DNA of 64,000 nucleotides from Alloacidobacterium sp035547425 (GTDB lineage Bacteria; Acidobacteriota; Terriglobia; Terriglobales; Acidobacteriaceae). Shown piece by piece: positions 50,469 to 59,396 of this stretch. The stretch covers positions 1-64,000 of the forward strand of contig DASZUU010000049.1 of the NCBI GenBank assembly GCA_035547425.1. Reading direction: 5' to 3'. Made by a program: the position numbers and the translations under genes. The notes below the pieces were generated by a model that ran no database searches, was not told the origin of the DNA, and was given only the letters and a program-made list of their open reading frames with translations. Each line of letters starts with the position of its first letter. The first letter of the stretch is position 1.

Positions 50469-51065
50469 ATGCACGTACGCCGTAAAACAATTATCTTTGC
50501 CGCGGCTTTCATTACAGCCGTCGCGTCCGCTTCAGCCCAGGTATCGAAATGGCAGATCGATCCGGCGCACAGCGAGGCTGATTTCACCGTTCGCCACATG
50601 GGAATTTCCAATGTGCATGGCCGCTTCGGTAACCTCAACGGCACGCTTACGCTCGATGAAAAAGACATCACGAAATCTACCGTGAACGCTACAGTCGACG
50701 TGAGAACTGTAGACACCGGAGTAGCGCAACGCGATACGCACCTTAAAAGCCCCGATTTCTTCGAGGCGACGAAGTATCCGCAGATGACCTTCGTGAGCAA
50801 AAGCCTCAGCAACAGCAATGGGCAGCTGCAGCTTACCGGAGACCTTACCCTTCACGGAGTCACGAAATCCGTCACGCTTGCGCTCGATGGCCCCAGCAAG
50901 GAGCAGGCCGATCCTTACGGCAAGATACGGCGTGCCTTTTCCGCAACCACAACCATTCACCGTCAGGATTTTGGCCTGAACTGGAATGGTAATCTCAAAT
51001 CCGGAGATACTGTTGTCGGCAATGATGTAAAAGTGGAATTGGACATTGAGCTGATCAAGCAGTAA
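50469..51065 (+). CDS. YceI family periplasmic lipid-binding protein
   Basis: 198 residues with a signal peptide (KTIIFAAAFITAVASASAQ). The lipocalin-like core has WQIDPAHSEADFTVRHMGISNVHGRF, then FFEATKYPQMTFVS and LTLHGVTKSVTL. The family binds polyisoprenoid lipids such as ubiquinone precursors in the periplasm. GGGGAAAG precedes the ATG. It is followed 68 bases later by a marR gene, likely in the same operon. Confidence 0.94.
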   Translation: MHVRRKTIIFAAAFITAVASASAQVSKWQIDPAHSEADFTVRHMGISNVHGRFGNLNGTLTLDEKDITKSTVNATVDVRTVDTGVAQRDTHLKSPDFFEATKYPQMTFVSKSLSNSNGQLQLTGDLTLHGVTKSVTLALDGPSKEQADPYGKIRRAFSATTTIHRQDFGLNWNGNLKSGDTVVGNDVKVELDIELIKQ

Positions 51066-51133
51066 AAACAGTCATGGTGAAACCGGCATGTGATTCCGTA
51101 ACGGAACGCTGCCGGTAAAGCCCAAAGGCACTC

Positions 51134-51607
51134 ATGGTTAGTAAACTTCAGGAAGAGATTAAACAGACGCGTCCCTTCGCTACGATCGAAGAGGAAGCCC
51201 TGCTGAACGTGCGGCGCACATCCGACCGGCTGCAATACTACATCCAGCAGCTGGTCAAGCCCTATGGCATCACTCCCACACAATACAACGTGCTGCGCAT
51301 CCTGCGCGGCGCCGGCAATGGAGGGCTGCGATGTTCCGACATAGGCGAACGTCTCGTCAGCTCCGATCCCGACATTACCCGCCTCCTTGGTCGATTGCAG
51401 AAACAAAAGCTCATCCGCCGCAAACGCGACCCCAAAGACCGCCGAGTTATCTATGCGAGTATTACGACCCAGGGCCGCAATTTGCTGGAAGAAATGGATC
51501 CGGTCGTGACGCAGGCCGGCAAGGATGTTCTGGGACACATGGGCCGGGAAAAACTCGAAGCCCTCGTCTCTCTGCTCGAAGAAGCGCGCCAGAAGATTTC
51601 CGCATAA
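51134..51607 (+). CDS. MarR family transcriptional regulator
   Basis: 157 residues. The winged helix is recognisable: ITPTQYNVLRILRGAGNGGLRCSDIGERLVSSDPDITRLLGRLQKQKLIRRKRDPKDRRVIYASIT, i.e. the MarR helix-turn-helix and D-x-R wing. It probably controls the yceI operon and the divergent MFS gene through the palindrome at 50386. The ligand is unknown. Confidence 0.93.
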   Translation: MVSKLQEEIKQTRPFATIEEEALLNVRRTSDRLQYYIQQLVKPYGITPTQYNVLRILRGAGNGGLRCSDIGERLVSSDPDITRLLGRLQKQKLIRRKRDPKDRRVIYASITTQGRNLLEEMDPVVTQAGKDVLGHMGREKLEALVSLLEEARQKISA

Positions 51608-51708
51608 AAAATCGTCATTCCATCGTTCAGAACTGGAAGCAAACCCATCAGGAAGCCTCGCATTTTCCCGGCAATGAATGACGATGATGGTGCAGCGAAA
51701 AATAAGCG

Positions 51709-52500
51709 CTAGGCGTGGAGCTTGGCTACCTCGCCAATCGATGCTTCGATGCTGGCGCGCGCATCCGCTTCACTCCCTTTGGTGTGGATCTGGTGATGCA
51801 GGCAATAAAGCGCCAGTTCCAGCCTGTCGGAGACTCCCAGCTTGTCATAAATCTTGCGTAGATAATTCTTGATGACCTGCTCGCTCGTTCCCAACTGGTA
51901 GGCGATTTCCTTGTTGCGCTTGCCCTGGGTGATGCAGCCGATAATCGCGATTTCCTTGGGAGAGAGCTTTGGCTGGCTCTTGGGACTGGCCAAAGCCGAG
52001 GCCTGTGAGCGATAAGCTTCGATCACCCAGGTAACCGACTGGTTGTCGATCCAGGTTTCTCCGGCGGCAATCTTGCGTACACATTTCACCAGCAAATCCG
52101 GAGAAATGGAGCGGGGAATAATCCCCCGGACGCCGTTGCGATAAAGCTCAACCGTGTGGGCTTCGTCCGCGGCTGTCGCCTGGACGATGATCTTCAGCTC
52201 CGGAGCTGTTCGCAGAATGTCGGCAACGATGGAGCCTTTCCCCGCCAGCAGATTGCCTTCAAGCACCAGCACGTCAGCCGGATGGTGGGGAAGCGCCGTA
52301 AGCAGATTCGCAATGCTGTCTACCTGCGCGACAATCTGAATATCGTTTTCAACCGCAAAAACTTTGCGCATGCCTACGCGGTAAATCGCCTGCGAATCGG
52401 CCATGATCAGGCGGATGGCAGCAGCTTTCGTTTGCGCTGAGTTGTTTGCGTTGGCGGCTGCGCCGTCCTGCATCTTATCGTTAGCTTCCGTCATCGTCAT
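51709..52500 (-). CDS. LuxR/NarL-type regulator with degenerate receiver domain
   Basis: 263 residues. The receiver (about 29-145) has lost its phosphorylation set: the acidic pair is D35-S36, the phospho-acceptor position is E81 (ADVLVLEGN) and the conserved Lys is R130 (GIIPRS). The C-terminal HTH (about 178-240) is normal: LSPKEIAIIGCITQGKRNKEIAYQLGTSEQVIKNYLRKIY. It therefore probably works without a kinase, as a constitutive or ligand-set regulator. ATG 52500 is used; a GTG three codons earlier is in frame. A PilZ gene lies just upstream on the same strand. Confidence 0.88.
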   Translation of the reverse strand: MTMTEANDKMQDGAAANANNSAQTKAAAIRLIMADSQAIYRVGMRKVFAVENDIQIVAQVDSIANLLTALPHHPADVLVLEGNLLAGKGSIVADILRTAPELKIIVQATAADEAHTVELYRNGVRGIIPRSISPDLLVKCVRKIAAGETWIDNQSVTWVIEAYRSQASALASPKSQPKLSPKEIAIIGCITQGKRNKEIAYQLGTSEQVIKNYLRKIYDKLGVSDRLELALYCLHHQIHTKGSEADARASIEASIGEVAKLHA

Positions 52501-52518
52501 TGATTCCACTTCTGCGTT

Positions 52519-52854
52519 TTATTGGAAGCGATACTCGTCAATCACCGCTGCCGCAAAACAATGTGAATGCTCCTCGTAACAACGTACAACCCGTCCTGTA
52601 CAGTGGATGGCAGCGGTTCCATGGTTCGCTAGCTCATCCTCTGAAATCTCAAGCAGGAATTCCACCGGCGCATTTAACTCAAGGGCCGAATCAAGGCGAA
52701 AAAGAACACCATTTGCCGAGATATTCTCGGTAATCCCCGCGTATTCACGGTTTTCCGAAAGGATACGAACCGGCAAATGAAGTGGAAAACGCACGGAAAA
52801 ACGACTGCCGTTTGCCTCCCCTTCGACAAAAGAATACGGAAATTCCGTTTCCAT
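52519..52854 (-). CDS. PilZ domain protein (c-di-GMP receptor candidate)
   Basis: 111 residues. The ligand motifs RFSVR (RxxxR) and ENISANG ((D/N)xSxxG) are both present, spaced as in PilZ. It probably binds cyclic-di-GMP. Its stop is 18 bases from the LuxR-type start, so the two are co-transcribed. A role in motility, pili or exopolysaccharide is plausible but not shown. Confidence 0.85.
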   Translation of the reverse strand: METEFPYSFVEGEANGSRFSVRFPLHLPVRILSENREYAGITENISANGVLFRLDSALELNAPVEFLLEISEDELANHGTAAIHCTGRVVRCYEEHSHCFAAAVIDEYRFQ

Positions 52855-53038
52855 GCCGCTGCTCCAGTTCCAACCTGAAAATCGTTCTATCCAAAGATAT
52901 CAAACCATTGCCCGATCTGTGATTACTAAAGTTTATACCGTTTTACGTGACTAAAGGCCATCGAATTGTATGCGCATTTGCTGCATTTCCGATTTCTTGA
53001 GTTCCAATACAGGTCTGGTATGGCGAGGTAATTGAAAA

Positions 53039-54274
53039 TCAGCCGTTTTCCATGGGATAGAAAGCCGCCGAGCCGCCCACCCACTCGAGGTCCCGGTTGT
53101 AGTCAACGCCCATCATCTTGCCTCTGCCCAATCTCACCAGGGATAAAACCGGTTCTAACCGGCCGCCATCCGGCCATAGATACAAAATCCTGATCTCCGG
53201 CTGGGTCATGCCGTGTGGAGTATCAATCACCGAGGCGAAATTGACCCGCTGCTGCAAAAGGTATTCATGTCTCCGGGTCTTTGGAATGGAGGCGAGGAGC
53301 TCGTCGGAAGGAGCAAATTCTATGCCTTTCCCGGCAAAGGAAAAGAGTGGCTTCAGAATCCAGGACTCGCGGTCTGCTGTTAATTTCTCCCGCCCGTGAC
53401 CCGCCATCCAGTCGTCCAGAAAGACCGCGGGCGGCACCGCCGGGTGATCCAGCCAGGGAAGGGAAAACTTGCTGATGTGGAAGTACCAGTTTGGATGCCC
53501 TGCCCATTCCACATCGAAGGATTCCCGGTAATCGAAAGGAAGCTCAATCTTTTTGGCGATAAGCTCGTCCACGATGGCGCGGTTATAGATACGCCGGATC
53601 GGAACCAGTTTATTTCCTTTGCGATAGCAGAGACGTGGGGGCTTTCCCGGCTGAATCTCCTGCGTCAGTTCGGCAATATCGACGACCTCGATGCCGAGCC
53701 GTTCTGCCGTCACTAGAAAATCCGGAAGCGTCTTTTGCTTCTGCGGCTCAACTTCCGTAAGTACCACATTTTCCGGGTGATGTCCTCGCAATATCACTCG
53801 CTCCATCAGCTTCCAGAAGCTGGATTCGGTGTGGCCGCCTAACAGGTACTCCAGCGAGGGATCGAGTTCATAAGCCGCCTTATATACTTCGCTCAGCACA
53901 AATTGATAGGCAAAAACCGAGGGAAAAGCCTGCAATTCGACCAGTTTTGGGCTCAATTTTCCGTTGGAATCCTGTACCAGTCCAAAATCCGCCGTCATGA
54001 AATGCGGATGAGGAGTTTCATCTGCGGCGCAGTATTCGGGCGGGATCATGGCCCGCGAGGCCTTGAGATAAGCGGTGCTTTTTACCAACTGTTGGGTCAA
54101 TGCCGCGCCGATATCGGCCATTTCCTGCAGCATGTTCCGTGGAAAAAAACAGGGTGTTTCGGCAACCCGAAAACTAACATGCGCCCGCACACACGCATCC
54201 AGGCTATGCAGCATACGGCGATACGTTTCCTGCTGGAAACGCCGGTTAAAGTCGCGGCGTAAAGACTCAATCAC
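53039..54274 (-). CDS. ATP-grasp-like protein of unknown function
   Basis: 411 residues starting with GTG. The C-terminal half looks like an ATP-grasp fold: RESWILKPLFSFAGKGIEF (nucleotide-binding Lys and Gly), YLLQQRVNFASVI and MTQPEIRILYLW. The N-terminal part is alpha-helical. Sequence resembles glutathione-synthetase-like orphan families, perhaps peptide or amide ligases, but I cannot name the substrate. It is divergent from a membrane protein, with a palindrome in the gap. Confidence 0.7.
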   Translation of the reverse strand: MIESLRRDFNRRFQQETYRRMLHSLDACVRAHVSFRVAETPCFFPRNMLQEMADIGAALTQQLVKSTAYLKASRAMIPPEYCAADETPHPHFMTADFGLVQDSNGKLSPKLVELQAFPSVFAYQFVLSEVYKAAYELDPSLEYLLGGHTESSFWKLMERVILRGHHPENVVLTEVEPQKQKTLPDFLVTAERLGIEVVDIAELTQEIQPGKPPRLCYRKGNKLVPIRRIYNRAIVDELIAKKIELPFDYRESFDVEWAGHPNWYFHISKFSLPWLDHPAVPPAVFLDDWMAGHGREKLTADRESWILKPLFSFAGKGIEFAPSDELLASIPKTRRHEYLLQQRVNFASVIDTPHGMTQPEIRILYLWPDGGRLEPVLSLVRLGRGKMMGVDYNRDLEWVGGSAAFYPMENG

Positions 54275-54385
54275 GAGAAGGCGACCTCGGCCAACAGGGT
54301 ATTACTGTCGTGCCGTGCTGCGCAAATTTTCGTTTACGATTCCGGGCACTCGGGATGCCCGTCTTTGGTTGATGACTCAGGCTTT

Positions 54386-54406
54386 AGTAACCCTTTTAGG
54401 GTTACT
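54386..54406. promoter_or_regulatory. palindromic site between divergent genes
   Basis: 9-bp arms AGTAACCCT / AGGGTTACT around TTT, followed at once by the smaller ACTACTTAGTAG. The gap separates the ATP-grasp gene and the membrane protein. ACCCTnnnAGGGT sites are typical of FixJ/LuxR-type regulators. Confidence 0.45.
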
Positions 54407-54480
54407 ACTTAGTAGCAAAGTCAGTCTTGTTTCCGGCATCTTAACCCATTAAGGTCAAGTAAAGTGGCTTGGAGTAGCGC

Positions 54481-55347
54481 ATGAGTTCGTCCCCCATATC
54501 GAGCGCAGTAACCTATATCGAGCCAGTTCTTTGGGCCGTGTCTTTCATAGCCTTTCTACGCTCCGGCAGCCGCAAAACCTTATCGGCATTTGGAGCCTTT
54601 CTTGGAATGGGCACAGTCGGCGTCACGCTGTTACATCTGTTTGCCCGAAATGACTTCTTCGGTAACTCCTGGCTGCAATCTTCGGCCTCTTTATATACTT
54701 ACCGGGCTTTTTATTTTGTAGGCAGTGTGCTCCTCTTCTTCGCGCTGCAGCAGATGTTTCGCCAGGTAACAGCATCGTTTCCCGCGCTGAGCCGCTTCGG
54801 CAATATTATTTTTTACTGTATCGGGAGCGTAGCCCTGGTGGTTTCAGCGGTTTCCGTCTTCGCATTCATCGCGGCTTCGCCTGCGCGCGTGCCTTCAAAC
54901 GTGATTTTTACAGAGATCAATTGCGATCTCTGTATCTCGCTGCTGTGTCTGTTGGCATTTGTCATCGTCTTCATTCGCGCCGCGAAGTATCCCATGGCGA
55001 GCCGCATTTTCGGAATCTGCCTGGGGCTGGGGCTTATCGCGGTGGCCCAGCTCACTGCGGCCATGTTTCAGGCCATGCATTTTGACCGGCTGTCCAATCG
55101 GCTTTCATTCAGCGCTTTAGCCGTTGCGCTTGTGATCTGGACCGGGTTCTTCTTTTATCCGGAACCAGCCGCCCGCAAAGGGACCTCGCCGGCTACGGTC
55201 CGGACGCTGCATTGGAACGATCTTGCCCAGGAACTCGGCCCCACCGAGCAGGCCCAACCGGCAGCGCAGCAAAGCGGCTTTCTGCAAAGCGTCGAAGGCG
55301 TGGTGGACCGCGTACTGGCGAAGAACTCGGTGGGTGGAGCCGGCTAG
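54481..55347 (+). CDS. multi-pass membrane protein of unknown function
   Basis: 288 residues, with about seven hydrophobic segments. A soluble C-terminal tail rich in Ala and Gln (TVRTLHWNDLAQELGPTEQAQPAAQQSGF) follows. GGAG precedes the ATG. The protein resembles small acidobacterial membrane proteins known to me only as hypothetical. It is followed by a strong terminator. Confidence 0.7.
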   Translation: MSSSPISSAVTYIEPVLWAVSFIAFLRSGSRKTLSAFGAFLGMGTVGVTLLHLFARNDFFGNSWLQSSASLYTYRAFYFVGSVLLFFALQQMFRQVTASFPALSRFGNIIFYCIGSVALVVSAVSVFAFIAASPARVPSNVIFTEINCDLCISLLCLLAFVIVFIRAAKYPMASRIFGICLGLGLIAVAQLTAAMFQAMHFDRLSNRLSFSALAVALVIWTGFFFYPEPAARKGTSPATVRTLHWNDLAQELGPTEQAQPAAQQSGFLQSVEGVVDRVLAKNSVGGAG

Positions 55348-55371
55348 GAATCAAAAAGTTTTGGAAACGTA

Positions 55372-55402
55372 AGGCCCCGGGAACAACGGGGCCTCTTTTT
55401 TG
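55372..55402 (+). terminator. terminator of the membrane-protein gene
   Basis: 8-bp stem AGGCCCCG / CGGGGCCT (55372-55379 with 55387-55394) followed by CTTTTTT. Confidence 0.8.
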
Positions 55403-55439
55403 CGAATTTCCTGCCGGGCTATCTGTGTATCCGCAAAGA

Positions 55440-55468
55440 AAAGGCCGGAGCATCAGGCTCCGGCCTTT
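55440..55468 (-). terminator. terminator of rplU-rpmA
   Basis: 12-bp stem AAAGGCCGGAGC / GCTCCGGCCTTT (55440-55451 with 55457-55468). On the minus strand it is followed by TCTTTGCGG. It lies 17 bases past the rpmA stop. Confidence 0.8.
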
Positions 55469-55484
55469 CTTTAAAACTAAGAGC

Positions 55485-55748
55485 TTACTCGGCTGCTACC
55501 GGCTCAATCGCTACAAAGCGTCCCATGCGCCCGCGATCGAGAAACTTCACTTTGCCGTCGATCTTGGCAAAGAGCGTGTCATCGCTGCCGCGGCCTACAT
55601 TGAGGCCGGGCTTCAGCCGCGTGCCGCGCTGGCGGACAATAATCGAGCCGCCGGTGACGAACTCGCCGCCAAAGGCCTTTACGCCCAGTCGCTGCGCGTT
55701 AGAGTCGCGCCCGTTATTAGAACTTCCACCGCCTTTTTTATGTGCCAT
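55485..55748 (-). CDS. rpmA: 50S ribosomal protein L27
   Basis: 87 residues with the L27 start MAHKKGGGSSNNGRDSNAQRLG, then VTGGSIIVRQRGTRLKPGLNVGRGSDDTLFA. The N-terminus reaches the peptidyl-transferase centre. It follows rplU on the minus strand with 119 bases between. Confidence 0.98.
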   Translation of the reverse strand: MAHKKGGGSSNNGRDSNAQRLGVKAFGGEFVTGGSIIVRQRGTRLKPGLNVGRGSDDTLFAKIDGKVKFLDRGRMGRFVAIEPVAAE

Positions 55749-55867
55749 TTCTCAATCCTCGCGCCGGCACCTTGCCGACTCTCTTAAAAATTTTAAAGCT
55801 GGCCTTTGCCCGCCTAAGTACTTTTCAGAAGCTGTCCAGTAAACCGTGTATGCCTGGACGGCCACTC

Positions 55868-56197
55868 CTACTTCTGTGCGCTATAGGTCGTGCCGTTGAC
55901 CTGAATCTCGTTGATGCGGACTTCCGTGAATGCCTGGCGGTGTCCCTGCAGCTTCTTGTACTGCTTCTTCCGCTTGTAGTGGAAGACAAGAATTTTCTCG
56001 CCGCGCCCTTCGCCCAACACGGTGGCGATGACCTTGGCCGATTCCGGCTTCTCAACCGAGCCTGCGTCGCCGGAAAATGCCAGCACTTCGCTGAACTCGA
56101 CAGTGCCGTTCTCATCAGCCGCGGCCTTTTCAATCTTGACCACGTCGCCCGGAGCGACACGATACTGCTTACCACCAGTGCGGATGACCGCGTACAT
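55868..56197 (-). CDS. rplU: 50S ribosomal protein L21
   Basis: 109 residues. YAVIRTGGKQYRVAPGDVVKIEK is the L21 start, and the C-terminal KRKKQYKKLQGHRQAFTEVRINEI is the RNA-binding signature. Standard rplU-rpmA order. The partner obgE is not in the window. The 220 bases upstream to 56420 hold its promoter and no gene. Confidence 0.98.
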   Translation of the reverse strand: MYAVIRTGGKQYRVAPGDVVKIEKAAADENGTVEFSEVLAFSGDAGSVEKPESAKVIATVLGEGRGEKILVFHYKRKKQYKKLQGHRQAFTEVRINEIQVNGTTYSAQK

Positions 56198-56419
56198 AAA
56201 TCCTCCAGCGCTCTACTCAAAAGCGCGTAAACTCAATAAATCTGGGCAGATACATGCTGGCCTGGGGCGCTAAGTGCTCGAACCGGAATTCCAGTGAGCC
56301 GGATGCACCCGCTAAGAGCAACGGGCAGGATCGCCAAACTTAATTAGTGTACTTGTTCTAAGCCTGCGGGTCAATCATTTGCCGGGCCTGAATGGTACAA
56401 CAGGGAGGGAGAAAACTTC

Positions 56420-57277
56420 ATGCCCGACCAGCCATCCACCGCTCCTGATCATACCGCCGTGCGGGTCGCCCTGTGGCGCGCCCTCCATGTCCAGGCCGAC
56501 CCGCCGCCGCACGTTCTCGAGGATGAAATTGGCCTCCAATTAGTCGCTCCGGATGACGGCTGGCGGCAGCGTCCGGATATGGACCCCGGCGGCACCAGTC
56601 TCTTTCGCGCCTCCATCGTGGCCCGCGCGCGTTTTATTGAAGACCTCGTCATCGAGCAGCTTGCCCCGGGCGTCAGCCAGTACGTCATCCTGGGAGCGGG
56701 CCTAGATACCTTCGCCCAGCGCCGACCGGAAATCGCCTCTCGCATGCAGATATTTGAGGTCGACCAGCCGGACTCGCAGGCATGGAAGCGCCGGCGACTC
56801 ATCGACTTGGGCTTCGGCATTCCGGATTGGCTGCACCTTGTCCCCGTAGATTTTGAAGCCGGCGACAACTGGTGGGAAAAGCTCGATGCCGCCGGCTTCT
56901 ACAAAAGCAAGCCTGCCGTCATTACCTCCACCGGTGTGAGCATGTATCTCACACAAGAGGCAATCACGGCCACCCTGCGCCAGATTGCTCAGCTGGCGCC
57001 CGGCTCCACGCTGGCAATGACCTATCTGCTGCCCATCGAGCTCTCCGACCCGGAAGAGCGCCCAGGGTGGGAAATGGCGGAAAAAGGAGCGCGACGAGCG
57101 GGCACGCCCTTCATCAGCTTCTTTACCCCGGAAGAGATCATCGCGCTGGCCAAAGAAGCCGGATTCAAGGAAGCGCGCCACGTTCCCGCATCCATGCTCA
57201 TCGAGCGCTACTTTTCCGGCAGAACAGATGGCTTTCACCCGGGAAAGTCGGAAGAGTTGTTGATCGCTAGTACATAG
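56420..57277 (+). CDS. class I SAM methyltransferase, LCM/TIGR00027-type
   Basis: 285 residues. The SAM-binding motif is ISQYVILGAGLDTFAQRRPE, followed by FEVDQPDSQAWKRRRL and TGVSMYLTQEAITATLRQIA. These are the marks of the leucine-carboxyl-methyltransferase-like family found in actinobacteria and acidobacteria. Substrate unknown. GGGAGGGAG precedes the ATG. Confidence 0.9.
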   Translation: MPDQPSTAPDHTAVRVALWRALHVQADPPPHVLEDEIGLQLVAPDDGWRQRPDMDPGGTSLFRASIVARARFIEDLVIEQLAPGVSQYVILGAGLDTFAQRRPEIASRMQIFEVDQPDSQAWKRRRLIDLGFGIPDWLHLVPVDFEAGDNWWEKLDAAGFYKSKPAVITSTGVSMYLTQEAITATLRQIAQLAPGSTLAMTYLLPIELSDPEERPGWEMAEKGARRAGTPFISFFTPEEIIALAKEAGFKEARHVPASMLIERYFSGRTDGFHPGKSEELLIAST

Positions 57278-57420
57278 TTATTACAAAACTTAAGAATGGC
57301 GTTGTGCCATTAGATCACTTCCTTTAAGCCGACTTATGAGGGCTGAAGCTTCTCAAATGGGACTCACCACACTGTCGTAAACAAAGAATGGGCTTGCTTT
57401 ATCGCTCGCAGATTCTATGA

Positions 57421-58125
57421 CTATTTCGGAAGGTATGCCAGTTGAAAGCTCCTATCGGACTTTTGAACAAAGCCCTCTCTTCCGAAACTGGCGTCTTCGA
57501 TTCGTTCGGTGATGTACTCCGCTCCCATGTAATTGCCCAGGAGAAACCTGCACTCGAAAACTAGACTTGGCTGACTTAGTAAGGCGTCCTTGGTTATGGA
57601 GCCGAGCGCTGTGTTCAGAGAACATAATTGCGGCGCTCTCTGTTCTACCAATAGCTGCACTTTGCTCTTAACTGCACCGTCGAGGTTCCCCACCACAACT
57701 CTGTCTGATATCGATTTGACACTCTGATCCAACGCATCCAAAAGAAGCGCCTGGCTCAACACAAGGTTGTAGCCATCTTCTATGTCGTCCGGGTAACGCA
57801 TTCGATACGACTTCCCGAGCAATTCGAGAAATGTTTCATCCAATTCGAGAGAACTTCCGCATTCTTTTACTTTCTTGTAAATCACCAGTGGATCGTGAAG
57901 CCGCACGACCTTTTCTCCATGTAGGGATAGTAGCGCCTTTAGATACTTCTCCAATGCCGTGTTGGCTAAAGCTGCTCCTTGCAGGAGAAGGCCATCTGTG
58001 AGCAGTCTCCTGGCAGCAAGGTAGTCGGTGTCAGCCCAAGTTAGCCAGTGCAAAAGCATTCGGGCTTCCTTGCCCGTTACGTTTATGGCCCGGCCACCTT
58101 CTTCCAATTGACCATCGGTACGCAT
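57421..58125 (-). CDS. HEPN domain protein
   Basis: 234 residues. The N-terminal segment WADTDYLAARRLLTDGLLLQGAALANTALEKYLKALLSLHGEKVVRLHDPLVIYKKV is the HEPN helical bundle with the A-L-E-K-Y-L-K core. HEPN proteins are often RNases or nucleotide-binding partners of minimal nucleotidyltransferases. No nucleotidyltransferase adjoins it, and the canonical RxxxxH RNase motif is not evident. AAGGAG is 6-7 bases before the ATG. It is more A+T-rich than its neighbours, with gene-free flanks of 143 and 262 bases, which suggests an accessory insertion. Confidence 0.78.
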   Translation of the reverse strand: MRTDGQLEEGGRAINVTGKEARMLLHWLTWADTDYLAARRLLTDGLLLQGAALANTALEKYLKALLSLHGEKVVRLHDPLVIYKKVKECGSSLELDETFLELLGKSYRMRYPDDIEDGYNLVLSQALLLDALDQSVKSISDRVVVGNLDGAVKSKVQLLVEQRAPQLCSLNTALGSITKDALLSQPSLVFECRFLLGNYMGAEYITERIEDASFGREGFVQKSDRSFQLAYLPK

Positions 58126-58387
58126 GTAGCGCTCCTTGCAAATATGTACTTTTATCTAAGGCTACCGCGCAATTTACGTCTGATGCGGATTGATTTGCTG
58201 GAAATGGATACTGTTTGATCGGTCACGACAAACGCGCTTTTCGTAACCAAATACTTATTCCGAAGGTTTAGACCTTCAGCAGTTCGTGCGATAAAACCTC
58301 TCAGCTAAGACAAGGCTGGTTCCAAGCGGGGGCACAATCTGCCGACATATTCCATAACGACTTGAATGTGCCCTTCTGGTTAGCCAA

Positions 58388-59377
58388 TTACAAATTCGTC
58401 ATCTTTTCCAGATGCTCCGGATAGCGGTTTCCCTGCACAGGCACTTTGGCCAGAGCTTCGCCGATATGGCGCAGATCGCCCGCTGTCAGTTCAATCGAGA
58501 CAGCTTTGACATTCTCTTCCAGCCGGGAAAGCCGGGTCGTGCCCGGAATTGGAACGATCCAGGGTTTTTGCGCGAGCAGCCATGCCAGCGCAATCTGCGC
58601 CGGAGTGGCGCTCTTTTGTTTTGCGATGTCTTCCAGCACTTCCACGAAAGCCTGGTTTGCCTTGATCGCTTCCGGTGAAAAGCGCGGCAGCGAGCTGCGG
58701 AAATCGCCCTTTGCAAACTCGGTTTTTTCGTCCATCTTGCCTGTCAGAAAACCCCTGCCCAGCGGGCTGTACGCGACCAGTCCGATGCCCAGCTCTTCCA
58801 GTACAGGAATCACCTCAGCTTCCGGCTCTTTCCACCAGAGCGAGTACTCATTTTGCAGCGCGGTAACCGGCTGCACGGCATGGGCCCGGCGAATCGTCTG
58901 CACACCCGCCTCCGAGAGGCCGAAGTGTTTCACCTTGCCTTGTTGAATCAAATCTTTTACCGCCCCGGCCACATCTTCAATCGGCACAGCCGGATCGACG
59001 CGGTGCTGATAAAAGAGATCGATGGAATCGATCTGCAGCCGCTTGAGTGAAGCCTCGGCCACTTCTTTGATATGCTCCGGGCGGCTGTTCACGCCTAACC
59101 GGCCCGGGCTTCCATCGGGATTCAGGTTGAAGCCAAATTTCGTCGCGATGACGACCTTATCCCGAATCGGAGAGAGAGCCTTGCCGACAAGTCGTTCATT
59201 GGTAAATGGTCCATAGACCTCAGCCGTGTCGAAGAAGGTAATGCCCATGTCCACGGCCTTGTGCATAAGCGAAATCATCTCCTGCTCATCTTTGGGAGCG
59301 CCGTAAGCATGGCTCATGCCCATGCAGCCAAGTCCAATCGCCGATACTTCCAGATTGCCTAATTTACGTTTTTGCAT
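58388..59377 (-). CDS. aldo/keto reductase
   Basis: 329 residues. The AKR barrel has FDTAEVYG (catalytic Asp and Tyr), KVVIATKFGF with the catalytic Lys, and YQHRVDPAVPIEDV with the catalytic His region. GTTRLSRLEENVKAVSIEL near the C-terminus binds NADPH. ATG 59377 (MQKRKLGNLEVSAIGLG) has GGAGA 5 bases upstream. A small upstream open frame (59397-59468) precedes it. General carbonyl reduction; substrate unknown. Confidence 0.93.
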   Translation of the reverse strand: MQKRKLGNLEVSAIGLGCMGMSHAYGAPKDEQEMISLMHKAVDMGITFFDTAEVYGPFTNERLVGKALSPIRDKVVIATKFGFNLNPDGSPGRLGVNSRPEHIKEVAEASLKRLQIDSIDLFYQHRVDPAVPIEDVAGAVKDLIQQGKVKHFGLSEAGVQTIRRAHAVQPVTALQNEYSLWWKEPEAEVIPVLEELGIGLVAYSPLGRGFLTGKMDEKTEFAKGDFRSSLPRFSPEAIKANQAFVEVLEDIAKQKSATPAQIALAWLLAQKPWIVPIPGTTRLSRLEENVKAVSIELTAGDLRHIGEALAKVPVQGNRYPEHLEKMTNL

Positions 59378-59396
59378 CGTTTCTCCAGGTAAGCGC

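Noticed and set aside
58126..58387. tRNA or attachment-site remnant next to the HEPN gene
   Set aside because: No cloverleaf or anticodon arm and no integrase nearby; only a 6-bp hairpin at 58262-58277.
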